From Oscillospiraceae bacterium (GTDB lineage: Bacteria > Bacillota > Clostridia > Oscillospirales > Ruminococcaceae): DNA of 57,981 nucleotides. The position numbers were made by a program, and so were the translations under genes. Under the pieces are notes generated by a model. That model had not been told where the DNA came from. It saw only the letters and a list, made by a program, of their open reading frames with translations, and searched no databases. Positions 1-8,658 of this stretch are shown here, piece after piece (position 1 is the stretch's first letter; every line of letters begins with the position of its first letter). The stretch lies in the NCBI GenBank assembly GCA_017545185.1, contig JAFWQJ010000048.1:1-57981 (forward strand), in the 5' to 3' direction.

Positions 1-430
1 AAAGGACGCTGATGCTGAAATCGGCGTCCTTTTCGCATCCAGTCGGGCGGTAGGCTAACCGTTTGCAGCCTCACAAAAGTTTTGATCAAACTTTTTCAAA
101 AGTTTGCGGAGTCCAGAGGCAGAGCCTCTGGTCGCCGTCCGCAGACGGCGAAACTCTCCCACATGCGAAGGAGCTCCGAAAGGGGGAATCGAGCAAAACG
201 CTCCGGGGGAGCGTTTTGCCGAGGGGGGAGCCCTGCGATAGAGGGCTCCCCCAAGCGAATCGCAAAGCGATTCGCAGTCGCGCTGAAAGCGTCAGGCTGA
301 CGAAAGTCAGCCGCAAGCTTTCTGCGTGTACAGGTTTCCAAAGGGCGGCAGCCCTTTGGAGTCAGCGGGCAGCGCACGGACGGCAGAGCCTGTAAACAAA
401 AAAATCCGCCGGTATGCATTGGCACACCGG
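1..430. repeat. Left arm of ~400-base inverted repeat made of chained palindromes
   Basis: This gene-free stretch starts with a hairpin (4-29, ggacgctgat/tcggcgtcc) followed by Ts, then a run of short palindromes: one around 75-105, one around 118-134 (agag..ctct), one around 134-150, one around 199-219 (aaacgctcc/ggagcgttt), one around 254-275 (gcgaatcgc/gcgattcgc) and one around 339-360 (ccaaaggg/ccctttgg). The same blocks recur in reverse order and orientation at about 2480-2915, on the other side of the sigma/PASTA gene pair. Short open frames inside it are byproducts of the palindromes, not genes. Confidence 0.8.
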
Positions 431-463
431 CGGATTATATGTTATGAGGATTATGTTTCCGGC

Positions 464-1798
464 TTATTCTTCGGTATCCGGATTCATTGCGCCGAGGCTG
501 ACCATCACCATGACCATGCTGCCGGTCTCGTCGCCGGGTTCCTGCTTGGTGAACACCACTGCCCCCTCCGGCACTTCATCATCGTATACATGGCGGCAAT
601 CGACCGTAAATCCCGCATCCTGCAGAATTTCCTTTGCAGCCTCATATTCCATGCCGGTCACATCCGGAAAATCAACTTTCTGCCCTAAGCTGACCGTCAC
701 ATACACCGTGCTGCCGATCGCAGCCTCCGTACCCGGTTCCGGGTCGATTGAGAGCGGCTGACCGGACGGCACTTCATCGTCATAGCGGGTGCGCTTGTCA
801 ATGACAAGACCGTGATCCATAAGTGTCTTTTTGGCAGCTTCCCAGTCCATGCCCATAATATCCGGCACAGTCGTCGGGTCGCCCTTTCCGCCGATGTTCA
901 CAAACAGTTTGATCTCATCGCCCGGATTGACCCAGTAGCCCTCGCCGTCAGAGTAGCTGTATTCCCTCGCGCCCCCGTCAACATATTCCGTGTTATACGG
1001 CGGCACAAGCTCAAACGTGACAGCTCCGGTGTCAACGTCTGCGTCAGAACCGAGGATCTGCCCCTCCATAACGACGCTGACGCCCTTGTCTGCGAGCATT
1101 GCCGCTGCTTCCTCATACTGCATCCCATAAACATCCGGGATCCAGATCATGCTGTCAAACACATCCGAAATTTCAAAATCGAGATGCCCGAGGATGCCCT
1201 CTGATTCGCCGTCCTCTGCAAGATTCACCAGCGTATAGCTGCCGGCCGGGAGCTGTTCAAAGCAGAGCTGCTGAATACCGGTGCCCTTTGCAATGTCATC
1301 GAAAAACACCGTATAGGGCTCGCAGTCCGCGACCTTTTCGCCGTTCTGCGTCACAATATACATCGGATTGTACGGGATATGATCCTGTTCTGTACGATTG
1401 ATAATATTGATCCGGATGCCGGTCGGCAGGGGAGCGGTTACATCTGTATTGAGCTCCATATAAGGCTTTGCAATATCCTGCACCTCCGGCTCCGCGGAGA
1501 CCGACGCGCCCGGCGTCACGCTGTCGGACGCTTTCATTCTGCTGATGCCGTAGATCAGCGCGCCGTTCAGCCCGAGGCAAAGCGCGACTGCCGCAGCAAT
1601 GCCGGCTCTGCCGATGCGGATCGGTGCCTGCTTTGCGGTATCTGCACGCTGTTCCTTCATTGTATGCGCTCCTTTCGTCATGCGGATTGCCTGGCCGCGC
1701 TGTTCCTGCGGAGATCCGGCATCCGCCGTCAGGAAGGCGCAGTCCACAAGGTCCTCCGGCAGATCGCCGAGCAGCTCCATATAGTTCATCGGCTTCAA
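464..1798 (-). CDS. Membrane protein with extracellular PASTA repeats, probable anti-sigma partner of the adjacent sigma factor
   Basis: The 444-residue protein has a cytoplasmic segment of about 60 residues, one membrane helix at about 64-84 and a large outside part. Outside, residues ~90-215 form a domain I cannot name, and three PASTA-type repeats follow at about 217-300, 310-375 and 377-440, recognised by IPDVYGM, VPDIMGM and FPDVTGM openings and the (Y)DDEVP pattern. PASTA domains in known proteins bind peptidoglycan fragments or beta-lactams. The start is a TTG overlapping the sigma-factor stop (TTGA), seven bases after GGAGG, so translation is coupled to the sigma gene. ATG codons three and six residues later are alternatives. 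Position and topology suggest an anti-sigma role, but no classical zinc anti-sigma motif is visible in the cytoplasmic part. Confidence 0.8.
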   Translation of the reverse strand: MKPMNYMELLGDLPEDLVDCAFLTADAGSPQEQRGQAIRMTKGAHTMKEQRADTAKQAPIRIGRAGIAAAVALCLGLNGALIYGISRMKASDSVTPGASVSAEPEVQDIAKPYMELNTDVTAPLPTGIRINIINRTEQDHIPYNPMYIVTQNGEKVADCEPYTVFFDDIAKGTGIQQLCFEQLPAGSYTLVNLAEDGESEGILGHLDFEISDVFDSMIWIPDVYGMQYEEAAAMLADKGVSVVMEGQILGSDADVDTGAVTFELVPPYNTEYVDGGAREYSYSDGEGYWVNPGDEIKLFVNIGGKGDPTTVPDIMGMDWEAAKKTLMDHGLVIDKRTRYDDEVPSGQPLSIDPEPGTEAAIGSTVYVTVSLGQKVDFPDVTGMEYEAAKEILQDAGFTVDCRHVYDDEVPEGAVVFTKQEPGDETGSMVMVMVSLGAMNPDTEE

Positions 1799-2355
1799 AG
1801 CAATCCCTCCTTTTCAAAAGCTTCTTTCAGTTTTTTGCGGGTACGCCGCAGCGAAAGCTTGACGGCGTTCTGGGTGATGCCGAACTGTGCCGCGATGCTC
1901 TGCACAGAAGCGGCGAGGTAATACCGCTGCAGAAAGATCGCCTTTTCCCTGTCAGGGAGGGTGCGCAGAAGCGCGGCGGTCTGATCGAGCAGCTCGCGGC
2001 GTTCCAGCTCCGTTTCGACCGTTTCCGCTGCCGGAACGATCTCTGCGATCTCGTCAAGCGCAGCAGCAAACTGGGAACCGCCGCGTTTCAGTCTGCGCTC
2101 ATGCTGATAGCGGCTGATCGCGTTGCGGCGTGTCAGTGCCGCGAGGTAGGCGCGGAGACTTGCCGGTTCATTCGGCGGAATGCTGCGCCAGACCTCCATA
2201 AGTGTATCACTGACGCATTCCTCTGCATCCTCACGGCTCCCCGTGATCTGAAATGCAAGCTGCCTGCACAGCTTTCCGTAGCCGGAACGGATCATCTCCA
2301 AAGCAGCCTCATCGCGCTTCTGCAGCAGCGCAATGATCTCGCTGTCGTGATGCAT
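1795..2355 (-). CDS. RNA polymerase sigma factor, ECF/sigma-70 family
   Basis: The 186-residue protein has the two-domain layout of extracytoplasmic-function sigma factors: region 2 at about 20-90 (AEECVSDTLMEVW, then LTRRNAISRY) and region 4 at about 125-180 (LPDREKAIFLQRYY, then a helix-turn-helix GITQNAVKLSLRRTRKKL). It would direct RNA polymerase to a small regulon, probably a cell-envelope stress response given the PASTA-domain partner encoded directly downstream. The ATG is preceded by GAGGAGGT. An ECF-like promoter lies just upstream, suggesting autoregulation. The function is inferred from family and context, and the regulon cannot be read here. Confidence 0.9.
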   Translation of the reverse strand: MHHDSEIIALLQKRDEAALEMIRSGYGKLCRQLAFQITGSREDAEECVSDTLMEVWRSIPPNEPASLRAYLAALTRRNAISRYQHERRLKRGGSQFAAALDEIAEIVPAAETVETELERRELLDQTAALLRTLPDREKAIFLQRYYLAASVQSIAAQFGITQNAVKLSLRRTRKKLKEAFEKEGLL

Positions 2356-2375
2356 CGCCTCACCTCCTCACCTAT

Positions 2376-2404
2376 TTAGACCGCAAGCAGGAGAAAAGGT
2401 GTCC
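2376..2404 (-). promoter_or_regulatory. Candidate ECF-type promoter of the sigma/PASTA operon
   Basis: On the minus strand GGACAC (2404-2399) is followed after 16 bases by GGTCTAA (2382-2376), resembling ECF promoters (GGAAC-type -35, GTCTAA-type -10). It overlaps an inverted repeat, AGCAGGA/TCCTGCT. No good sigma-A promoter is visible here, so autoregulation by the ECF factor is likely but unproven. Confidence 0.45.
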
Positions 2405-2479
2405 TGCTATTTTGAAATTTTGCACAGCATGGGTGCATGGCAAAGCTTAGAGTTTCCAGAACTAAGAACCCGGAACGCC

Positions 2480-2915
2480 TGTTCACCAACACTGACTGGC
2501 GTCAGTGTTTACGCGGCTGACGCCGCTCCTGCGTACTGCGGGCGGCTGCCCGCTGACCCCCAAGGGCTTCCGCCCTTTGGAAACCTGTACGCGCTGAAAG
2601 CTAACGGCTGACTGTCGTCAGCCTGACGCTTTCAGCGCGGCTGCGAATCTCTTTGAGATTCGCTTAGGGATGCCCTCTCTTACAGGGCGTCCCTCTTCCA
2701 AAAACGCTCCCCCGGAGCGTTTTTGAAATTCACCCTTGCGGTGCGCCTGACGCTGGGGGATTCCGCTCACTGCGGTGAGCGGCTTAGGGCTCCGCCCTAA
2801 GAACCTGCAAACTTTTGAAAAAGTTTGATCAAAACTTTTATGAGGTTGCAGACCTTTCGCGAAGTGCCTGACCGGCAGCGAAAAGGACGCCGATTGTTCG
2901 TCAGCGTCCTTTTAT
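2480..2915. repeat. Right arm of the ~400-base inverted repeat
   Basis: This is the reverse-complement counterpart of 1-430: the ccctttgg block (about 2570), the gcgaatctc/gagattcgc block (about 2644), the aaaacgctcc/ggagcgtttt block (about 2700), a ttagggctccgccctaa palindrome (about 2785), the aaacttttgaaaaagtttgatcaaa block (2808-2835) and a terminal hairpin (2885-2910) with the same ggacgcc/gcgtcc stem. Identity is partial rather than perfect. No gene was found between 2356 and 3085. Confidence 0.78.
2881..2914. terminator. Bidirectional intrinsic terminator hairpin
   Basis: The stem GGACGCCGA/TCAGCGTCC has an A-run before it and a T-run after it. It belongs to a family of near-identical hairpins found about ten times in this window (see findings). 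Confidence 0.7.
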
Positions 2916-2935
2916 TGTTATGCTATTCTTCCGGC

Positions 2936-3085
2936 AGGCTTCAGCATCGGGAGAAGCTGCCTTCAAAAGCCGCCCTGCGGCGTGCGCTGCGAAAATCGGG
3001 AGAACTTCGCTAACCGCACCCGGAGGAAAATGCCGGCGCGGGCTTGGGGGGAGCGCCCCCATTTTGGATGCATCGCAGATACCTC
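2936..3085. repeat. Dispersed intergenic repeat (family R) plus post-stop element
   Basis: The stretch contains the order ccggcaggcttcagcat, a small gccgccctgcggc hairpin, cttcgctaaccgc, cggaggaaaatgccggcg and, immediately next to the histidine kinase stop, gagcgcccccatttt followed by ggatgcatcgcagatacc. Related copies lie at 5951-6056, 11398-11600, 26165-26405 (reversed) and 26681-26860 (reversed). Confidence 0.75.
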
Positions 3086-4846
3086 TCACCACTTCAGCTC
3101 TGCGATGAAGTCTTTGTCGGTGCAGGAGAGGGTCAGCTTCCAGCCGTTTGCGAGTGCGGCGCGCTCTGCGATTGCCAGACCGAGCCCAGTCCCCTCCGTA
3201 TTGCTGCGGGCTTCATCGCCGCGCACGAACGGCTGTTTCAGGTTCCCGACCGCGATCTTTTTCTCCACGCTGTTCGCCAGCGTCAGACGCTTTTTGTCGA
3301 GCTGCGCCCGGATCCTGCCGTCATTCGGCGTATACTTCACCGCATTGGAGACCAGATTCTCGATGACCGTTTCCAGCGCACTTCGGTCAGCCGTGACCGC
3401 GGCACTGCCCTGTACGCTGTACCCGATGCCGCGTTCCGAGAGCATCAGCTCATACTTTTTGAGCATCTCCTCGGTGATCTGTTCGGCCTGCAGCTTTTCG
3501 GGCTTCGGCTTCTGCGCGGCGTCCATGCCGTTCAGGAATAGCGTCCGGCTGATGATCTGATCGGTAAAGGCAACATTGTCGAGAATGGATCTCAGATACT
3601 GCTGCTGTTCATCCTCGGAGAGCTTGCCGTCCAGAATGTTCTCCGCATAGCCGCCGATCGCGGTCAGCGGGGTCTTGATGTCATGCGCCAGATGATTGGT
3701 CAGGTCGCGCTGGAGATCGTCGAATGCGTATTTTGCCTTGTTGACGACATTCTTCCGCCAGATCCACAGCAGTGCGATCGCAATGAGCAGCAGTGTGACT
3801 ATAATCAGTGCTTTCCGGTAGATTCGCATCACCGCGGGGGCATTGGGGTTGACATAGAAGTGCATTGCAAGATAATATGGCTTACCTTCAATCGTCATCG
3901 CCGCACTGCGGATGTATTCGATATTTTCCTCATGAACCGTCGTGTTATTATAGATGTAGGTATTTTCTGACAAAAAAATCCAGTCCTTTGTCAGTTCATG
4001 GAAAACCTTGCTGTCCGTTCCCTGAATACCCGGTTGAAGCGCATGGGGATATACATCATTCGAGCCGTAATGCACCTCGATCAGCTCATAAGCATCATCA
4101 TCGACATTGATCTCAAATGTTTCAACCGTTTTGTCCGCGCTCACCATCGGGTTATTTTTGTCAGGCTCATCCGTTCGCACGGTAACAGAACCGGTATGCG
4201 GGATCATGCTTCGGGTCTCCCGGTCAACATAGACACTGTCGATATGAATTTCCGGATAGCCGTTATCTTCCCAGAACGCCGGATCATCAACCGTCTGTGA
4301 AGCGTAGTATTGCTTTTCCAGCTCTGCGTATGTCTCGTACAGCTTCGTGACTTCAGGAATATTGAGTGCTTCATGGTCACAGGTGTACCAGCCCTTGTCC
4401 GGGTCTTTTCCGTTCTGAAATACGATCAGCATCGCTAAAAGCTCCCGGTTCGAGGCAACGATGTTTTCATCCCAGTCGAGCAGAGCTGAAACTGCGTAGC
4501 AGTCTTTGGATATCCCCGGTGATAGCAACGTCAGGTTATCGTAAAACGAATTCTGCAAAAAAAACACCGGAAGATCAATCCAGTAATAGGTCTGCATGGA
4601 CATATAATTATCAATGTGCTGCATCAGATTCCGGACCTCCGGGTCGTTTTCTGCTCTGCTGATCTCATATTGCATTGTCATAAAGCGTTCGTCCAGCATC
4701 TTCTCTGTCTGGCTTCGTATCTGCTCATTCAGATATTCATAGTACCCGAACCCGAACGCCGCGGACAGCGCAGCGGCTACACAAAGCGATTTCGCGAGCA
4801 GCTTCGGCAGTGTTTCTCTCTTCTTCATTTTGCGCTGTTTTTTCAT
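3086..4846 (-). CDS. Sensor histidine kinase
   Basis: This 586-residue membrane kinase has a first membrane helix at about 17-37, a large extracellular sensor region to about 340, a second helix at about 343-363 (ending in IWRK) and a cytoplasmic kinase core. The phospho-acceptor histidine is in HLAHDIKTPLTA, the N box is ENLVSNAVKYTP and the G2 box is GTGLGLAIAE. The sensor domain is unusually long and I do not recognise its fold. Its gene follows the response regulator 35 bases downstream in the same direction, so the two form one operon. GGAGGGG precedes the ATG. The signal sensed is unknown. Confidence 0.93.
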   Translation of the reverse strand: MKKQRKMKKRETLPKLLAKSLCVAAALSAAFGFGYYEYLNEQIRSQTEKMLDERFMTMQYEISRAENDPEVRNLMQHIDNYMSMQTYYWIDLPVFFLQNSFYDNLTLLSPGISKDCYAVSALLDWDENIVASNRELLAMLIVFQNGKDPDKGWYTCDHEALNIPEVTKLYETYAELEKQYYASQTVDDPAFWEDNGYPEIHIDSVYVDRETRSMIPHTGSVTVRTDEPDKNNPMVSADKTVETFEINVDDDAYELIEVHYGSNDVYPHALQPGIQGTDSKVFHELTKDWIFLSENTYIYNNTTVHEENIEYIRSAAMTIEGKPYYLAMHFYVNPNAPAVMRIYRKALIIVTLLLIAIALLWIWRKNVVNKAKYAFDDLQRDLTNHLAHDIKTPLTAIGGYAENILDGKLSEDEQQQYLRSILDNVAFTDQIISRTLFLNGMDAAQKPKPEKLQAEQITEEMLKKYELMLSERGIGYSVQGSAAVTADRSALETVIENLVSNAVKYTPNDGRIRAQLDKKRLTLANSVEKKIAVGNLKQPFVRGDEARSNTEGTGLGLAIAERAALANGWKLTLSCTDKDFIAELKW

Positions 4847-4881
4847 GATATACCCCTCCTTCGTTTTGTAAACCGGTGATG

Positions 4882-5550
4882 TTATTTTTCCGTCAGCTTA
4901 TAGCCTCTGCCGACCGCGGTATGGATCTGCTTTCCGGCATGACCGAGTGCTTTCCGGAGCCGCTTGATGTGGTTATCGACCACGCGGTCAGCCCCGAAAT
5001 AATCGCTGCCCCAGACATTGTTCAGCAGCGTGTCGCGGTCCACGATCCAGCCCGGATGCTCCATGAGATACCGGAGAATCGCAAAGCCCTTCGGCGGCAG
5101 CTCGACCTCGTTGCCGTCCACGGTGCAGGTCAGGCGTCTGGTGTCCAGCCGGATCGCGCCGCAGCGCAGCACGCTTTCATGGACGCCGCCCGTCCGCTTG
5201 ACGACGGCTGCGCATTTCGCATAGAGCGCAGAAAGCAGAAACGGCTTGATGATATAATCGTCGCAGCCGAGCTCATAGCCGCGAAGAATATCCTCCTCCA
5301 GTCCGCGTGCGGTGATGAACAGCACGGGGATGTCACTTTTCCGGCGGATGCTGCGGCAGACCGTAAAGCCGTCCGCGCCGGGCAGCATGATGTCCAGCAG
5401 GACAAGGTCAAAGCCGTCCAGACCGCCGTCAATGATCTCCAGCGCGTCGCTGCCGTTCATGACGACAGTGACCGCCGCACCCTGATTCGTAAAATAACGC
5501 TTGGTGACCTCGCAGATCTGTCTGTCATCCTCGATCATCAGGATTTTCAT
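4882..5550 (-). CDS. Response regulator, OmpR/PhoB family
   Basis: The 222-residue protein has a receiver domain (1-~120) with acidic pocket EDD at 7-9, phospho-acceptor D53 in LLDIMLPG and the conserved lysine in the YIIKPF segment, followed by a winged-helix DNA-binding domain (~130-220, ending GRGYKL). It is phosphorylated by the kinase encoded just downstream and then binds DNA. A TATAAT-like -10 lies upstream in reverse at about 5581-5586. No target sites could be identified. Confidence 0.95.
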   Translation of the reverse strand: MKILMIEDDRQICEVTKRYFTNQGAAVTVVMNGSDALEIIDGGLDGFDLVLLDIMLPGADGFTVCRSIRRKSDIPVLFITARGLEEDILRGYELGCDDYIIKPFLLSALYAKCAAVVKRTGGVHESVLRCGAIRLDTRRLTCTVDGNEVELPPKGFAILRYLMEHPGWIVDRDTLLNNVWGSDYFGADRVVDNHIKRLRKALGHAGKQIHTAVGRGYKLTEK

Positions 5551-5697
5551 GTTCGTGTTCCCCTTTCCTGTTCTGTGCTTATTATAGTACAGCGGTGTGT
5601 CATTTGTGTATCATTTCCGGTACAATTTGATATGATTTTGCGGAGGCGGGATATCAAAAGAACCGGACTGAAAACAGCCCGGTTCCGGAGGGTATAA

Positions 5698-5781
5698 TGC
5701 TGCTGACCGGACTTGAACCGGTACGGTGTATCCACCGAGAGATTTTAAGTCTCTTGCGTCTGCCGATTTCGCCACAGCAGC
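5698..5781 (-). tRNA. tRNA-Leu (anticodon UAA)
   Basis: The minus strand gives a 7-base-pair acceptor stem GCTGCTG/CAGCAGC with discriminator A, a D arm containing GGCGAAATCGGCAGACGC, an anticodon loop with TAA (AGACTTAAAATCTCT), a long variable arm typical of leucine tRNA and a T arm GGTTCAAGTCC. The 3' CCA is not encoded, so it must be added by a CCA-adding enzyme such as the one at 30450-31793. Confidence 0.95.
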
Positions 5782-5904
5782 ATATTTGTTATTATAGCAT
5801 AACTCTGCGAAAATGTCAAGAAAAACGCTGCAAAAAGCGGAAACTGCGAAATAATCTGAAACGCTGCTCCGCCTGAAACTGATTATTCTCCCCGCAGGCA
5901 ATCA

Positions 5905-5944
5905 CAAAAAGGGTGCCGACTGTTGCGTCAGCACCCTCTTTTCG
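5905..5944. terminator. Intrinsic terminator hairpin
   Basis: GGGTGCCGAC/GTCAGCACCC stem, with As before it and CTTTT after it. It is a member of the recurrent hairpin family. Confidence 0.7.
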
Positions 5945-5950
5945 TTTTCA

Positions 5951-6056
5951 GTTATGCCTCCGGCGAGCTTCCGCATTGGGAGAAGGGGAGCCAAAGAAGC
6001 CGCCCCGCGGCGTGTGCTGCCCGCCGGAGCCCCATTTTGGATGCATCGCAGATACC
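5951..6056. repeat. Dispersed repeat family R plus post-stop element
   Basis: A shorter copy of the 2936-3085 repeat: ccggcgagcttccgcat, gccgccccgcggc and gccggagccccatttt, then ggatgcatcgcagatacc directly beside the mreD stop codon. Confidence 0.75.
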
Positions 6057-6635
6057 TTATAAATCGCGGCGGATTGCGGCGGCGTCCATGGAGCGGACCT
6101 GCTTGGTCAGCAGCCGGGAGAGCGGCAGGAACAGCAGATACACCGGAACTGCCGCAAGCACTGTGCGCAGCGAGACCGGGATCAGAAGATCCGTCCAGAG
6201 CAGTTCACGCCCCGGTGTCCGGAAGATGCCGGCGGTCAGCACCCAGCGCAGAATACTGTGCAGGAATGCACACGCCGCCGTCAGTACCATATAATGCAAA
6301 AATGTTCTGCGCAGGATCTGCTCAAACAGCAGGCAGACCAGCGTACAGAAGCATACCATATAGATTGCGTTTGTGCCGAGCGCATTTCCGCACGCAAGAT
6401 CAATGCAGAAGCCTGCGATCACACCGGCCGCCATGCAGAAATACAGATCCTCATTCATGCAGATGCAGATCGCTGCGGGGATCACCCAGAGCGCGTGCGT
6501 GCCGCCGCCGAGCATCGGAACGGCGCACAGCAGCAGGATCAGCAGGCTCAGGATCTTCCGCACCCGGTTCCGCCGCAGCGTCCGCTGCTCGGAGCCTGTT
6601 CTGCGCTGCCGGTGCTGCTTTTGCCTGTTACTCAC
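6057..6635 (-). CDS. mreD: Rod shape-determining protein MreD
   Basis: This is an integral membrane protein of about 192 residues, with about five hydrophobic segments after a basic N-terminus, encoded immediately after mreC. That matches MreD, the small partner of MreC in the elongation machinery that guides sidewall peptidoglycan synthesis. The sequence is poorly conserved, so context carries much of the call. I place the start at a GTG overlapping the end of mreC by eight bases, 11 bases after AAGGAAAGG. A TTG at 6659 would overlap more and would place the ribosome site inside the gene. Confidence 0.82.
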   Translation of the reverse strand: MSNRQKQHRQRRTGSEQRTLRRNRVRKILSLLILLLCAVPMLGGGTHALWVIPAAICICMNEDLYFCMAAGVIAGFCIDLACGNALGTNAIYMVCFCTLVCLLFEQILRRTFLHYMVLTAACAFLHSILRWVLTAGIFRTPGRELLWTDLLIPVSLRTVLAAVPVYLLFLPLSRLLTKQVRSMDAAAIRRDL

Positions 6636-7491
6636 CGAAGGACTCACCCTTTCCTTCAAAATCCAGCAGCACGGTCACCGCTTCCAGCGAAGCGTAATCG
6701 ACCGACGGCGCAACGATCGCGTATTTTGCAAGCCCTGTATCCTCGATGCCCGTTTCCGTGACATTGCCGACCGGCAGCCCGTAAGGGAACAGACCGGTCG
6801 TGCCTGCCGTGATGATGAGATCACCGGCATCGGCGGTGCTTTTTTCGTCCAGATACATCATTTTCGCCTGATCCTTGGCAGCGGCGCGGAGATCGCCCTC
6901 CACAATGCCGCTGTCGCCCGTCCGCAGCACGACGGCGCCGACGGAAAGCTCCGGCGAAAGGATCGTCGTGACCGTGGAATAATGCGGGCTGATCTCGGTG
7001 ATGACACCGATCAGGCCGTCCGCGCAGACGACCGGCGAATTGAGCGTGATGCCGTCCTCCTCGCCGCGGTCGATCAGAAAGCCGCGGGTCATATCATTCG
7101 TCAGCGGCATCAGTACCTTGCACGGCTCGGAAAGCTCGAAATCACTGTGCTTTTCCTTGATCGAAAGCTGATCGCGCAGAGCCTCCAGCTCCTGCATGGC
7201 GTCGTCGAAGCCGATGAGCTGATTGTTCAGGTCTGCGATCTCCTGCCGCAGACGGGCATTTTCGTCGCGGTAGGCCTTGGACTGATAATACGTATCCAGC
7301 TTCTCGCTGACACTGCCGGATACGGACGCAGAAAAGCGGCGCACCGGAGCGGTCACGCCGCGGAGCGCGCGCGTCAGATAATCTGTATGTGCGCCGGATT
7401 TCAGCGAGTAAAGCATGATGCCGGTCAGCACAGCCAGTACGCAAAGCAGCACGCGGAATTTGGTGCTGCGGAAAAATGCGTTGAGGTTCAT
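6628..7491 (-). CDS. mreC: Rod shape-determining protein MreC
   Basis: The 287-residue protein has a short cytoplasmic end, one membrane helix (about 12-30), a coiled coil (about 60-110, rich in DENARLRQEIADL) and the beta-barrel extracellular domain of MreC (GFLIDRGEEDGI, PVVCADGLIGVI, LFPYGLPVGNV). It scaffolds the cell-elongation complex. The ATG follows AAAGGAG. mreD overlaps its end. mreB is not in this window. Confidence 0.95.
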   Translation of the reverse strand: MNLNAFFRSTKFRVLLCVLAVLTGIMLYSLKSGAHTDYLTRALRGVTAPVRRFSASVSGSVSEKLDTYYQSKAYRDENARLRQEIADLNNQLIGFDDAMQELEALRDQLSIKEKHSDFELSEPCKVLMPLTNDMTRGFLIDRGEEDGITLNSPVVCADGLIGVITEISPHYSTVTTILSPELSVGAVVLRTGDSGIVEGDLRAAAKDQAKMMYLDEKSTADAGDLIITAGTTGLFPYGLPVGNVTETGIEDTGLAKYAIVAPSVDYASLEAVTVLLDFEGKGESFGE

Positions 7492-7541
7492 GGATGCTGC
7501 TCCTTTTGTGTTCTCTGGTTCTCTTTATTATTTTCTGCGGA

Positions 7542-7940
7542 TCATTTCTTCTTTTTCAGATCCACGTTCGGATGCTCCTTTTTCAGATGCTTTTTCAGGC
7601 ATTTGAAGGATTCCGCGCTGATGACATGCTCCATTCTGCACGCATCCTCCGCGGCGGTCTCCGGCTTGACGCCGAGGTCGATCAGCCACTGGGACAGGAC
7701 ACAGTGCCGCTCGTAGATCCGCTCTGCGACCTCCGTGCCGCTTTCCGTCAGGGTGATGTTGCCGTCCTCTGCAATATTGATGAAGCCGCCGTCCCGCAGG
7801 ATGCCCATTGCACGGCTGACGCTCGGCTTGGAGACATCCATTTCATGTGCGATATCGACTGCGCGCACGAAGTTATCGTGCAGGTGCAGGATCAAAATCG
7901 TTTCCAGATAATTTTCGCCGGATTCATAAAGCTTCGCCAT
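7542..7940 (-). CDS. DtxR/MntR-family metal-dependent transcriptional regulator
   Basis: The 132-residue protein has an N-terminal winged helix (about 1-65: MAKLYESGENYLETIL, then VDIAHEMDVSKPSVSRAMGIL) and a dimerisation/metal-binding domain (about 70-130) with metal-ligand patterns H..C (ERHCVLSQW) and E..CR.EH (AAEDACRMEHVIS). It lacks the SH3-like third domain, as MntR does, so manganese or iron sensing is likely. The ATG follows AAAGGAG. The gene overlaps the end of trmO by 17 bases. Its targets are not visible. Confidence 0.9.
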   Translation of the reverse strand: MAKLYESGENYLETILILHLHDNFVRAVDIAHEMDVSKPSVSRAMGILRDGGFINIAEDGNITLTESGTEVAERIYERHCVLSQWLIDLGVKPETAAEDACRMEHVISAESFKCLKKHLKKEHPNVDLKKKK

Positions 7941-8658
7941 TCGTTATATACTCCTTTCCGTCGGCCGTGCGGACCGAACAGACAGTCAGCGTATCCGCTG
8001 CGGCGCGGAACCGGATATCGAATCCGGAAAAGTTCACGCCGTAAATGCGCTGCGGATCATCCGCATAGCCGGGGCGGGGATCCTGAGCCAGCAGCGCAGC
8101 TGCTGCATCCCGTTTTTCGGCCGGGAGCAGCGCCAGCAGCTCTGCCGGAAAGATGACCTGCATCCGGTGCTGACGGGTCGCCGCGGTGTAGCCCTCCGCT
8201 GCCTCCGGTCTGCAGTCCGCGACCGGAATATAGGGCTTGATATCGTAGATCGGGGTGCCGTCCAGCAGATCAATGCCGGAGACAAGCAGCCGCACCGGCT
8301 GCGTATCCGTGATGACGGCATCGAGCCTGACACAGGACATCCCGAGCGGGTTCGGGCGGAACGGCGCGCGTGAGGCGAACACCCCGACGCGTACATTGCC
8401 GCCGAGCCGCGGCGGGCGCACCGTCGCAGACCAGCCCTTGCCCGGCTGCTTTTCTGCGGCGTGAAAGCCCCAGATCAGCCAGATATGCGAAAATGCTTCC
8501 AGACCGCGCACGGCGTCCGGGGTGCCGTATGCCGGCTGAAAGATGATCTCGCCCTTCAGCTCCGGCACCAGACCGCTCTGCCGCGGCAGGCCGAATTTCT
8601 CTGCAAAATCCGTCCGGATATATGCGACCGGTTCGATCTGCAGAATGCCGTCAGTCAT
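7924..8658 (-). CDS. trmO: tRNA N6-methyltransferase TrmO (YaeB/TsaA family)
   Basis: The 244-residue protein shows the TrmO signature blocks: EPVAYIRTDFAEKFGLPRQS near the N-terminus, LEAFSHIWLIWGFH, RPPRLGGNVRVGVFASRAPFRPNPLGMS, and the C-terminal DPRPGY and IYGVNFSGFDIRF. TrmO methylates threonylcarbamoyladenosine at position 37 of certain tRNAs using S-adenosylmethionine. The start overlaps the upstream gene (ATGACTGA). The length matches the two-domain family form. Confidence 0.93.
   Translation of the reverse strand: MTDGILQIEPVAYIRTDFAEKFGLPRQSGLVPELKGEIIFQPAYGTPDAVRGLEAFSHIWLIWGFHAAEKQPGKGWSATVRPPRLGGNVRVGVFASRAPFRPNPLGMSCVRLDAVITDTQPVRLLVSGIDLLDGTPIYDIKPYIPVADCRPEAAEGYTAATRQHRMQVIFPAELLALLPAEKRDAAAALLAQDPRPGYADDPQRIYGVNFSGFDIRFRAAADTLTVCSVRTADGKEYITNGEAL

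Noticed and set aside
63-425. Several short frames in the left inverted repeat
   Set aside because: Generated by the palindromes; none has a ribosome site or a counterpart in the other arm.
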